Position numbers and translations under genes: made by a program
Notes under the pieces: generated by a model
What the model was told of the DNA's origin: nothing
Seen by the model: only the letters and a program-made list of their open reading frames with translations
Databases searched by the model: none
Origin: Desmodesmus armatus
Taxonomy: Eukaryota; Chlorophyta; Chlorophyceae; Sphaeropleales; Scenedesmaceae
NCBI GenBank assembly: GCA_007449985.2
Contig: VIIQ02000782.1
Span: 1 to 64,000, forward strand
Direction of reading: 5' to 3'
Length of the DNA stretch: 64,000 nt
Shown here: piece after piece, positions 32,501 to 44,500 of the stretch
Layout of the letters: every line of letters starts with the position of its first letter
How positions within the stretch are numbered: the first letter of the stretch is position 1

Positions 32501-35500
32501 GTGGCAGGATGCAGCACGTGCAGTGCTGCGGGGTAGGCCATCCGGGCGGCTGCCGGCCGTTTCGGAGGCTCAGCTTACCGCAGCTAGGGACAGGGTGTGT
32601 GCTGATCTGGGCTGGCATACTCGCAATGGGGATGTGGTGAAGCTTGAGGCCCTCACTGTGTCGCTAGCTACCCAGTGTCAATCCTTGGATGCGCTGTCAG
32701 CCATTGCTGACAGGCATGCTGCCTTCCGTCAGAGGGTGTTGTCTGTTGATATGCTGCAGCCAATTGTGGGCCAATTGCCCGAGGTCACTCGGGTGCTTCG
32801 GCGGTGGTGGAAGCTGCGTGTGCCTAATGAGCACAAGGAGGCTGCATGGCGGCTCACCCTCGACGCGTTCCCTACGGCCCAGCGCATGCACACAGGCACC
32901 TCTTGTGTAGCATGTGGGGCTGCTGAGCCCGGTGTACAGCACCATTGTTGGGAGTGTCCTGTTGCAGGGGCGGTGCGGGCGGAGATTGAGGGGCAGTTGC
33001 GAGCTCACCGGGTGGGCGACGCCCCCCTTTGGTTGGCTGCTGACCGCGGCCTGCAGTGTGCAGCTTTGTGGATGGGGGTGAAACCTCATCCCCGGTTGCA
33101 TCATATTGTGTGGGACATGGTGTGTCTGGCTGGCATCGGTGCTGTTGACTTCGGCCGCAGAGTGGCGTGGGCTGTGGCAGCAGAAGGTCCTGCGTTGCCT
33201 CTGCTGACGGTAGAGCGCATTGCAGGGCGTGCTGCTGTTGGGGAGTTTTGGCGCGTCTTGGCTGACTTTGCGGTTTCTGCAATCATCCCTAAGCGGGCGC
33301 AGGGGCTTGCGCTCACACAGCAGCCTTTCATTGCATGGCATGTGGTGCTGTCAGGAGGCAACGGTTTGCGGGTAGTTAGGCATTGAGCTTCTGCATGTGG
33401 TGACATGTGAGTTGCTGGCTGCTGTGTGACTTCTATCCTGCTGGCTTGTGAACAGTGCAGCGACTGGTGGTGTCGGTGAAGTTGCCCCCACGTGCGCCCA
33501 CTGCAACATGTGGGAGTGTTTTGTGGCTCGCAGCTGTGTGTTCGCTGTTTTCTGTTCCGTCCGCCCTTTCTTGTCGCAACCCTGCAGGTGCGAGAAGCAG
33601 TGCCGTTGGCGCCATTCAGTCCTTCCAGTGTATTATATCTCTGTGTTCGCAATCTGGAAGCACACTGAGTGTGCGTGACAAGCTTTTGATGGTGGGGTTT
33701 GTCCGAACGGCCCCCTTCCGTGCTGGTTGTGTCCATCCGTGGCTGGGTTCAGTTGCAACGTAGTTGCTTGAGAAACCCGTGTAACACCTTCATGTAGTGC
33801 AGGGTCACTGCACAGTGTAGGTATGGTGTCAGCAGGGTTCTGGCTGTACCCTACTGTCACCTGGCCCTGGGTGCCTATACCTGCCAGCCTGTGCAGTGCA
33901 CCTTGATCGGGTGATTGTAGTCAACAACACTGTCTGGTCCACGTTCTCGGTTCTGTTTCGTGTTTCGGTTCTGTTGCCATCGTCGAAGTTACGTGGCTGC
34001 CTTTGTCGCTGTACATCTGTTTGGTCTCTGAGTTCCTTCTAATCGAACACGTGCGTATTATTTATTATTTATTGTTCTGGGCGCCCTGGCGGCCTCTATA
34101 CTGCAGACCAGCAGTGTCGACGAGGCCATGGCATCCCCCGTGCAGCACCCCGGCAGCCCTGCAGGTTTGGCTTCAGGCGCCCTGCCTTACAGCAGCCTGG
34201 CAGCGGCAGTACGCAGCAATGGCAGTAGCAGCAGCAGCGGCTCTGCGCCCGCTGCTGGTCCCTCTCGCATCAGCAGCAGCAGCAGCCCCCGCGCGTCAGG
34301 ACCGCCCCCTCCTGCCACGCCTTACAAGGATGCGGTGCAGTCGGAGGTGGTCACTGTCCCGTTTACCACACCCATCACGGTGACAGGTGGGGTTCAGGGG
34401 CGCCACTTTGGGACGGTTCTCGACATTGGGTGTACTTACTCAATCATGAACAAACCGTGGCTGCGCAAGAACAACCATGTGTTCTTTTACCCCGGCAGCC
34501 CTGTGGAGCTGCTGGCCTTCGAGCCGCCCGCCCCCTCCCTGGGTGTCATGCTAGGCGACACACGCAGCCAGGCGACACACCTGCTGCGCAACGTGCCTCT
34601 TGAGCTGGGTGGCGGCATCTACAGGGTCAACTTCCTGGTCATGCCGCACTCCATGTTTGACGTCGCGCTTGGGCTTGAGTTTATGGACGCATACGCGGCG
34701 CGTGTGTCCACCAAGGCTTACGGGCTGCCCGGCACGGGCCCCCAGCTATACATCCCTACCCCGCGCTCCTTCTGCTGCCGCAGCCTGCAGCAGTCCTGGC
34801 CCGCCGGGCAGGCCTTCTACCACAACAAGGTACCGGGCCACTTCACCATCAGCAAGCAGCGTTACAACGCTGTGCAGGTGGCGCCCAGCTCCCTCTCTGC
34901 CTAGAGCAGTAGGGCGCCGCTTCAGAGTGTCTTAGTGTTGTTCTCGTCCTTTGTCAATGTCTGTTGCTCATGAGTCTTTTGTGGAGCCCGCCCCCGAGCG
35001 TGGCCTGCCCTCTGAGGCAGATGTTGAGGCAGTCATGGCCGCTTTGCAGTTGCAGCGGGAGCGTTATGCTCACCTCACTGATGAGCAGTTTCACCGGCTG
35101 CAAGTCTTGTTGTTTGCTTATGTGGATATCTTTTCTGTGGATGGGGCCTCTTTTGGGTGTGTGGCTCGGGATAAAGAGTTCTACCATCGCATCCCAACGG
35201 GTGATGCTCGCCCTATTACTCAGCGCCCTTACAAGCTGAGTTATGCACAGGCTGTGTGGCTCAAGGGTGAATTGGATCGGCTGCTCCAGTTGGGGGTCAT
35301 TCGCCCCAGCAGTAGTCCGTGGATGTCCCCTGTTGTGATTGTGCCCAAGCCGAATGGGAGCTGGCGGTTGTGTGTTGACATGCGCTTGCTCAACAAGTGT
35401 ACAGAGGCAGACCCCTACCCCCTCCCTACTGTTGAGGAGATGCATGCGGCTATGGGCGGTTGTGCCTTGTGGTCGAAGATGGATTTTGTGAGTGGGTTTT

Positions 35501-38500
35501 GGCAGGTGGAGATCCATCCTGACGACTGCCACAAGTGTGGTCTCACCACCCCTCATGGCAACTTTGAGTTTGTGCGTATGGTTATGGGCATGCAGTCGGC
35601 TCCCTCCACGTTTCAGCGTCTCATGGACACCATGCTGGCGGGAGTGGAGCATGCTAAAACGTATATTGACGATACTTTTACCTTTACGCCTGACTTTGAC
35701 AGTCAGATTGCGGCTCTTGAGCGTGTTTTTGAGCGCACCAGGGAGTACAAGCTCACCATGAACCCCCTGAAGTGCAGCTTTTGTGTTGAGGAAGTGGTTT
35801 GTTTGGGGCATTTGGTGTCCGCTGAGGGCATCAGTCCTGTGATGGACAAGGTGGCAGCCATTCTTGAGCTGCAGCCCCCTACTAATGCCAAAGCTATGCG
35901 TCGGTTTTTGGGCATGATGGAGCAGTACCGGAAGTACATCCCCCGCTATGCTCTCTTGGCGGCTCCTTTGCAGCTTATGTTGCGCCGCAATGTTGCGTAT
36001 GTGTGGACGGATGAGGCTATTGTGTCTTTTGAGGCTCTGAAGGAAGCTTTGTGCTCGGCCCCCGTGCTGGCCTTGCCCAACTGGGAGCAGCCATTCATCC
36101 TCACCACTGATTGGAGCCGTGTGGCTATTGGTGCTGTATTGTCACAGGAGCATCCAGGTACGGGTGAAGAGCACCCCATTGCTTTTGCTTCTCGTGCGCT
36201 TACCCCAGCTGAGCGGAACTATGCCGCCACTGAAGGGGAGTGTCTTGCTGTCAAGTGGGGTGTGGATAAGTTTCATTATTATCTGCATGGCCGCCACTGG
36301 CAGTTGCGCACTGACCACAAGGCCCTTGAGTGGCTCAATACTGCTAGATTCACCAACTCCAAGCTGGAGCGGTGGGCTATGCAGTTGCAGGAGTATGATT
36401 TTGATGTTGAGTATATCCAGGGTTCTACTAATGTGGTGGCTGATTATTTGTCCCGTGCCTCTGAAGCCACCCTTGAGCGGGAGGATGGCACGCGTGAGTC
36501 TGTGGTGTGTGGTGTGGCTGGTGGTGTGGTGCCCTGCAGTTCTGCTTGGCCTGCCGAGGCCGCTAAGCAGGCAGACTTTGATTCTGTGGTTTGTGATGTA
36601 TGCCAAGACCCAGGGGTTTTGATAACATGGCCATTTGTTCAGGTTGCAATCGCTGCCTGCACCTGCGTTGTGTTATGCCTCCCCAGTCCACAGTCCCCAC
36701 CGGTGAGTGGTATTGCCCCGGTTGTGACCCGCTGTTTGGCAATCTGGAGGAGTTGTTTGATGCTGCGCCCATCTTGCAGTACACAAGCTGTGACCCCTAC
36801 TGCAATGAGGTTTTGCTTTCCTTTGTGCGCAGTGGTTATGATGAGGTTTTCTTGGAGGGTTTGCCTTCCCGCACAGCGCGTATTGTGCGCCACAGGGCGG
36901 CTTCTTTGCGCCCTCACCTTCGATTGGATGGTTGGTTGATGGTCATGCGGCATGGCACGTCTGGTGTCCCGCAGTGGCTCACTTGCCCACCTTTGTCTTA
37001 CCGCTGGGACATCATTCGCTGTATGCATGATGCCCTTGGCCATGCTGGTACCCGTCAGTTGAGCGCTAGCATGAAGCAGCATTTCCACTGGCGTGGTTTG
37101 GATCGTGATGTTTCGTTGTTTGTTGCACAGTGTGATGCGTGCCAGCGGCGCAAGCTGGTCATTGCTGCGCCGCCGCCCCTCACTGAGCCCATTATCAGGG
37201 GCCCCTTTGAGCATGTTCATGTGGACTTGTGTGGTCCGTTTGACACGCCTGTGGCTGACCTGCATGGCAGGCTGTTTATGCCTGAGAAGCCGATCAAGGC
37301 GTATGTTGTCCTAATGATCGACTACTTCACCAAGGCCGCTGAGTTTGCTGTCGTGTATGACAAGCAGGCCCCGTCTGTGGCGAAAGCTTTCTATTATTCG
37401 TGGATTTGTCGTTATTTTGTGCCCTCTCATGTCACCACCGACAATGGGTCGGAGTTTTCCGATGAGTTTAAGCACTTGCTGGCGCGGCTTGGTATCAAGC
37501 ATGTGCACACCACAGCCTGCCACCCCGCAGCTAATGGTGTTGTTGAGCGGCTGGTTCAGTCCTTCAAGGCCATGCTTGTGAAGCATGTCAACGAGCACCC
37601 CCTGCACTGGTTGCAGAGTATGCCTGTCATGCGGCAGCAGTACTGGGCTCGTTTGCATACTGTTTTGGGCATGTCACCGCATGAGATGGTTTTTGGTCGT
37701 CGGCCTGTTCCAGTCATGCCCTTGGCGCGCGAGTTTATCGCTGCCGCTACTGTGGCTGACGTGTCGGTTGTGCCTGACGAGTTTGAGTGCCCTGATCCCC
37801 ATTCACATGTTTATCATATGCGGCAGTTGTTCGAGGGTTTCGATGCTACGGTGTTTCAGGCGATTCGGCAGCAGTTCGCCAAAAACGCAGCTGCTTGGCC
37901 GTTGCGTGGTGGCAGTAGTCGTGAGCTGGCCCAGTTGAAACCTGGTGATTTGGCTTTGGAGGTTGTGTCGGGGCCTGTTTCTACTTTGGGTGAAGCTGTC
38001 AAGGGTCCCTTCAGGGTTGTTGAGGTTCGCGGCAACGGTGTGGTGGTGCTTACCACGGGCAGCACTGACTTCAGGCAGGCTGTGCATTTCACCCGCAACA
38101 TCGGCAACTTGGCTCGGTATCTGGATCGTGCTTCTGTGCGGGCTGCTATGGCGCAGTCGTAGGCTTGTGGACATGGCAGGTGTTTTTTTTGCTGCTGTGG
38201 CGGTAACAATCCTCGCGCTACATAATGTAGTGCAGGGTCACTGCACAGTGTAGGTATGGTGTCAGCAGGGTTCTGGCTGTACCCTACTGTCACCTGGCCC
38301 TGGGTGCCTATACCTGCCAGCCTGTGCAGTGCACCTTGATCGGGTGGTTGTTGTCTTTCTCTTGGTTTGCGTGTGTTACCGCCACAGTTTGCAGCCCTGT
38401 CCCTCTGTCCCTGCCTGCGCCCGTTGTGCTGTTGCAGATTGGTGTGTTTGTGTGTGGTCATTTGGCCAGCTGTCTTGTGCAGTTGCCGGTGTGGCTTGGC

Positions 38501-41500
38501 TGGTGCAGCTTTGCGGTTGGTGTGGTTTCTCTTTTGGTGGGTCTCAGGCTTGTTTGGTTGGGGGGGAAAGGCCTAGGCCTGACACAGCTTGGTGTAGAAA
38601 TGCATGCAATGCTGTGTCATTCCTAGCAGAGTCGGATCAGCCTGAGCCCCACAGTAAGGTTGTGAGGGTTGCAGTGGTTGGAGCAGTTGGAGCAGTTGAA
38701 GCAGAAGTCCTGTGGCAGCAAGCCGTGGCAATTGCAGCAGGTGTGTCAGGTTTGAGCCCGCATGTGTGTACAACACACTGTGAAGGGCCAGGTTCAGGTC
38801 AATGTGCTGACAGTGTCATGCACTTGGAAAGGATGTGCCGCCCAAAAGTGGTGTGCGTCGTCCAAAACAACTCGGTAACAATCCTCGCGCTACATTCATT
38901 CATTCAGCTTATGGTCTGGATTGACAGGCCCCAATGTAACACAAATCATCATCATCACCCTTCCTCACCATGTTGTGCATCAGCACCGGAATGAGCCTGC
39001 TCATGACCGGTGTCAGCAGCTCCATGCCCAGCTCGCTCTCACAGAAGGCCAGCCAGAACTCAGCAGCTTCAAGAGCAACCTCCTCGTCATCGTCCTGCAG
39101 CAGCACATTGAGTGTTCAGTGTAACATCCAATTACTGAGTGAGAAGAGAGTGTCAGCAAACGTGCATGGGGCAGTGAAAAAAGCACAGGGTAGCTTTTGT
39201 TTCCCGGTATTGAAGGCCAGCCAGAACTCAGCAGCCTCAAGGGCCACCTGCTCCTCATCACCCTACAGCAGTGAAACGAGTGAAAAGAGAGAGATGACAC
39301 ATGTCTGGGCCAGCACAAAAGCCTTTGCGGCATGGGTAAAACTAGCCGGACTCAGCAGCTTCAAGAGCAACCTCCTCATCATCGTCCTGAGGCAGTACAG
39401 TCCGGGGGAAGGGTTTTTTTGGGTTGGGCCAAGGAAGAAAAGTGAGTGAGTTACGCATGATGTGTGTGTATGCGTGTGTGCGTGCATGCGTGCGTGCGTG
39501 CACATGTGTGTGATTGAGTAGGTGGGTGGTGAGCAACACAATGCAGGACCTCGGCAACATCTGAAGCAACAACCTTGTCATCATCATGCGGCAACATAGT
39601 GCCGGAGTAAGGGAGTGCATCACAGGAAACAACAGAACCACAAAAAGTGAAGGAGCGGCAATGGTGGTTTGGAGACTGAGGGAGCCACACAAACCTACTA
39701 GCAGTTGCTAGCCAGCAGGTACTCCACCAGCGGCAGGCGCGTGGCACCGTAAACCAAAGCTTGTCATAACACACACGACAATCTGAAGTCTTGTCCTACG
39801 TGCGAAATGGAAAATAGAAATCCTGCATCCTGGGATAAGGTGTCAGGCGTATCTCACTGGTGAGGCTTTGCCTTGAGAACCCGGCAGGTGGCTTTGCCTG
39901 ATTACTGTGTGTGTGTCCAGTGGTGGGAGTCCGCCCCCCTGGTTACCCACCCAAGAAGCTATGCGTACCTGGTTGCTGGCCAGCATGTACTCCACCAGCT
40001 GTGGCAGGTGTGCCGCGCAGGCCGGGCACCGTGTACAAAAGCTTATCATGTTCAAACGACAAGCTGAAGCCTGATGTTATCCTATCAAGGATGAAACAAA
40101 CACATAGGCCTGGGATGGAGGTCAATTGGTCATGCGTACCTGGTTGCTGGCCAGCATGTACTCCACCAGCTGTGGCAGGTGTGCCTGCAGCAGCTCGGGG
40201 TGCACCGCCACCAGCTGGCAGAAGGCGATGCACACCTCACGACGAACACCAGAGCTCTGGTCCGTCGCCAGCTTGAACACAGCCTGGGGGGAACAACATA
40301 CACAGTGGGCGCAAGGGTGGGGTTTGAAGATGCTGATGGGTCATCATGTTGTGTGCACAGTGTGTCATGGATATGCAGGCTTTGTGTGTGGGGGGCGGGG
40401 GGAGCGAGGGGTACAAGTCAACACCTTCACCGTTAGGCGCTGCCCTCCTCCACCTGGAAGGGCTCAACTCATCCTCCATCATCCTGACACACACCAGAGC
40501 CCTGGTGGGTTGCCATCCAAAAACGGCCTATAACATACAGGGCTGATACATGCCTACCGCTGGCCGCAGCTGGGAAAATTCCAACGATTCCCAGGGTGGC
40601 AGCCCAGGCCCAGAAGAACCCATCCAGACAACTGAGACCCTTGGGCTGGATCCACATGTATGCGCAAACCTTAGGGTTTAGGATTGAGGCTTAGTGGGTC
40701 TAGGGTTCTGGGCTAAGGCTTCACTAGATGCTCTAAACCCCTACATGGCTTACTGGACCCTGACCCAAACCCTTGGTCAGCCGCAATCCTCACTTCTACA
40801 TGCGCTGCAGCCGTCGACATGCATGCACACCCAACTGACCCTGTTGTCAATCAGGCTCCATTGTCCTTTAGTCAGTTGGTCAGTTTTCAAGTCAGTTAGT
40901 CAGTCCTAGTCAGTTTTTGCGGCCCTGCTATCGTCAATTCCACCCCCCCCCTCACCTCTGCGTAGCTGTTGAGTGCCTGCTGGAAGCCTGAGGGCATGGG
41001 GCCAAACATGTCATTCAGGACGGACAGAGTGCGCCTGCAGAGGCACGAGACACACAGCGGCAGTTGTGAAACAGTGTGGGAAGATCTCACGCACCAACTT
41101 ATTCTGTGTTTGTGTCGACCGTAAGCATACAGCTACACTGCTCATGTGCTGCAGAGTTGTCTTCCAGTCCTGTACTGCGAGGGTGTTTTCACTGTATATA
41201 GAAAATCAAGAGAAGAAAGAGTGGGGATGTGTGTTGCTGCTGTACAGCAACCGGCGATGCCTGCCACCCTGCACCTGTAAGTGTCTGCTCAGGGTATGTT
41301 CTGCAGCGCCTGAACATTTTCCTGTAATGCCTGTACTGCCCCCGCGCCGTCCTGCACTGTACTGCCTGTACTGTACTGCCCCCGCCCCGTCCTGCACTGT
41401 ACTGTACTGCCGCACCGTACTGCCTGCACTGTACTGCTAGTGCCTGCCCTCTCCACCTGCATGTGTCTGCTGCGGGTGCAATGAGTGACGGCACCTCATA

Positions 41501-44500
41501 CTGACTGAACTGTATTGAACTGTACTGAACTGTACTGAACTGTACTGAACTGTACTGAACTGTGCTGAACTGTACTGAACTGTGCTATACAGTACTGTGA
41601 TTCACTGTTTGTACCGTACAGCACCCACCTGCGTGTGTCTGCTGCGGGTGCGTTGAGCAGCGCCATGAGGGGTGGCACCAGCATCTCACTCACTATGGCA
41701 GGGCCCTGGCCCCAGCTGGTGTTCTCAAGCCGGATGTCCAACTGCACACGCAAACATGAGGCAGCGCGGCGGTGGTGACGTGGTGTGTGAAAGACACTGA
41801 GCTTGTGTGAGTCGCTGATGGTGTGTGTGACTGTGATGTTGCGAGAGGTACTGATGAAGGGATCAAGCCGCACCTGGTGTGGGTGGTCCTCCACCACCTT
41901 GCTGAGGCTGTCCAGGGCACCATCCAGTGTAGGGCTGTCGGCACCCTTGCCACTCCCAAGGCTGCCAACCTGCATACAGACACACACCCTTGGGTTCATG
42001 CATGCATCCCTTACGATAACGACAAGGGCTGACACGCATATGCTCCACTGCGGTCACCACAAGATATAACACCCCCAAAGGTGTGAAGATGCGTCACAGT
42101 CAATGGTACACCAAAAGAGAGATAGATGGCGGCATGAAAGTTGCGACAAATGACGCTACAACAGACAGACAGAGAGCAAAAGAAAGTACCTGCCATACAT
42201 ACAGACAGAAGACCAAGAATGTACCTGCCACGCAGACAGAGAATGCACATGCCAGACAGACAGACACCAAGAATTTACCTGCCACAGCACCAGCTCAGGC
42301 CAGCCCACCAGACCCAGGGCTCCCACGATGGTAGTGCTGATGCTGCCGGCTGTGTGGCGCAGGACACGCTCCGGGTGAGACAGGACATGCAGCAAGTCGC
42401 CCTGTGCGAGGGAAACAACAGCAACAAAGCGACAGCAGAAACACTCAGACAGCCTTGCTAAGACAAAAGCACAAACCACTCTCTGTTGGGAAAAGAAGGG
42501 ATGTTTGGCGGTGACGTCGTCGGTGCGGGAAACAGGGCTACTGTTGTAGTGCGCTGTGCTGTGCTGTGTTGCTGCCGCGCCCCATCAGCAGCCCCTGACT
42601 AATGAGCAAGCCGTACAAACACATGTGGCCTGTTGAAATCAATCATTCCCAGTCAACCTGCAGCAGGCGCTGCAAACACACACAAGCAAGAGCAAGACCA
42701 GAGCAAATGATGAAGACCTCATGTTGCAGTTGGTTTGCTGATATCAATACCTACCTTGATGTAGTTCCTAAAGTCTTCCGACAGTGCTGCATACTGCGCC
42801 TTGAGGTTGTTTTTCAGCAGCAGCCCAGCACTCTGACGGACCTGCAGGAAAGCGCAGTACAGAGCGAGCAGTACAGCACAAGCATGTGATGAACACACAG
42901 TCATATGTGACTGGGAACAATCATAAGGGCAGACAGAACTTGCCCAGAGCTCTGACAGACCTGCAGGACAGGCGGCAGCACGCCTCATGCACCAGCAAGC
43001 GATTCAGCACATAGCACCCAGCAAAAAGACCCTGTGCTGGCCGCCATGCTTTCCGGGGATGCTAACATAGTTGAAGTGACTAGGCCAATTCTTGCGGAAC
43101 GCCATGTGCTGCTAGTTGTTGCATGCCGCGCTGTGCTGGAACATGACCATGCATCCGGTACCGGTCATTGGTGCAGGAGGCACTGGAAGGGGTCCTGGGA
43201 AGGTTCAGAGGGTGTTAAACACATGAGTTACAACCATCAAGTGCATGTCATGACGACAGGCTTGAAAAATGCGTTCCAACACGCACATATTGGTAAACGT
43301 GTTTATCACAATCGAATTGTTTCACCTGATACTTGTCTGATGTGTGTGTTCACAACCTTTCGTAACACGTGGTTGGCAATCTCACTGCTGCTGTGCTGGC
43401 ACTGTTCTGATGACACAGATGCGTTCACCGCGCTGCTCTATGGAAGCAGTGCTGTTGCGTTATGCTGAGATATCCTGTGTGGCTGCTGTGCTGTGCTAGC
43501 ATAGCTGTGTGGCTGCCGTGCTGTGCCATGGCAAGCCACGTGACTGCTGTGCTGTGGCAGGCCGAGTGGCTGCTGTGCTGCGCTGTCTTGCACAGGGCTG
43601 CGCAGTGCGATGCGGGTGTCCTGCAGCGTTCTTCCCCTGCAATGGTGTGCATGCTGTTGTGGTGTCTCTGCGCCTGTGCTGTGTCATGATGTGTCATGAC
43701 CATTCCTGTCCTGTGAGCAGAGGAGTGATGTGTTGCAATGATGTGCATGCTGTGCCAGCTGTTGCAGTGTGCTGAGGTCTGTGCTCTGCTGTGTGTGTGT
43801 GGGGGGGGGTGCTCTGCTCGCCACACGCTTTGCTGCCATTCCTACACAGCTACCGTGCTGCGCTGTGCTGAGAGCTGTGCTGTTGTGCTGTGTGTTGCTG
43901 CGCCGTGGCTTGTGGTGCTCCCCGCACACTTGTGCATGCACAGATGTCAAGCGGCACCGTGCTGAACTGAGCTGTGCTATGCTGTGCTGTGCTGGGTGTG
44001 TCCTGCATTGTGCGCCCCTCAAGCTTGCCGGCTGTCCGGCTGTGCTGCTTCTGGTCTGGGTTTTTTTCAGCCTCTGACCTCCTTGCGAGGTTGCTCAGGG
44101 GGACTGAAGCACCTGCCAAGTGCACTATCACAATAATCTGGGGACTGTGACTGAATCTGTGGCTTTCCGCCCCCCTAATCCCTACCAAAGAACAACCAAA
44201 GAAAATATCTGTGGCTGTGTCACTGCTGCGTACCTCCAGAGGAAGGTTGTCTCCCTTTGAAAAGATGAAGGATAGGTAGTTGTTGAAGTCAGGCACATGC
44301 TTTGCCTGCTCTAGCTGCTGCAGCACCTGCAACAAGGCACAAGCAACGACAGCACAGCAGCCATGCTGGCTCTAGAGGTCTCCCTGCATGCTTGCCAATT
44401 GCCAGTGAGGGGTTTGGGGCCCACGTTTGTGGCGTGTAGCTACTGTTAGGAGCCTAGCAAACCACCATCAGCAGCAGGTGCTTCTGCAGGACAGTCTGCA

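Larger units (their letters stand above)
33792..38895 (+). mobile_element. Ty3/gypsy element with PHD finger and split terminal repeats
   Basis: A 122-base sequence at 33792-33913 (A1) is identical to 38225-38346 (A2). A 23-base sequence at 38201-38223 (B1) is identical to 38873-38895 (B2). The order is A1, protease ORF, pol, B1, A2, 526-base spacer, B2. The outer ends read TGTAG and CTACA, and TTCA lies on both sides, as expected of a target-site duplication. This does not match the usual LTR-internal-LTR layout. It resembles split direct repeats, or a full element followed by a short non-autonomous derivative. It sits in the transportin intron between exons 10 and 9, antisense to the gene. 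Confidence 0.8.

Noticed and set aside
31700..38925. A 15-base identity (CAGCTTATGGTCTGG) between the LINE start and the flank right of the Ty3 element
   Set aside because: One match of this length is expected by chance in a window of this size, and the surrounding bases do not align.
40660..40745. Interstitial telomere-like repeats (TTTAGGG variants)
   Set aside because: Only scattered, imperfect matches occur; no two consecutive perfect units.
43034..43468. 144-residue ORF inside transportin intron 2
   Set aside because: No domain is recognised, it is antisense to the gene, and it grades into TGTGCTG-type simple repeat. It is not supported as a gene.
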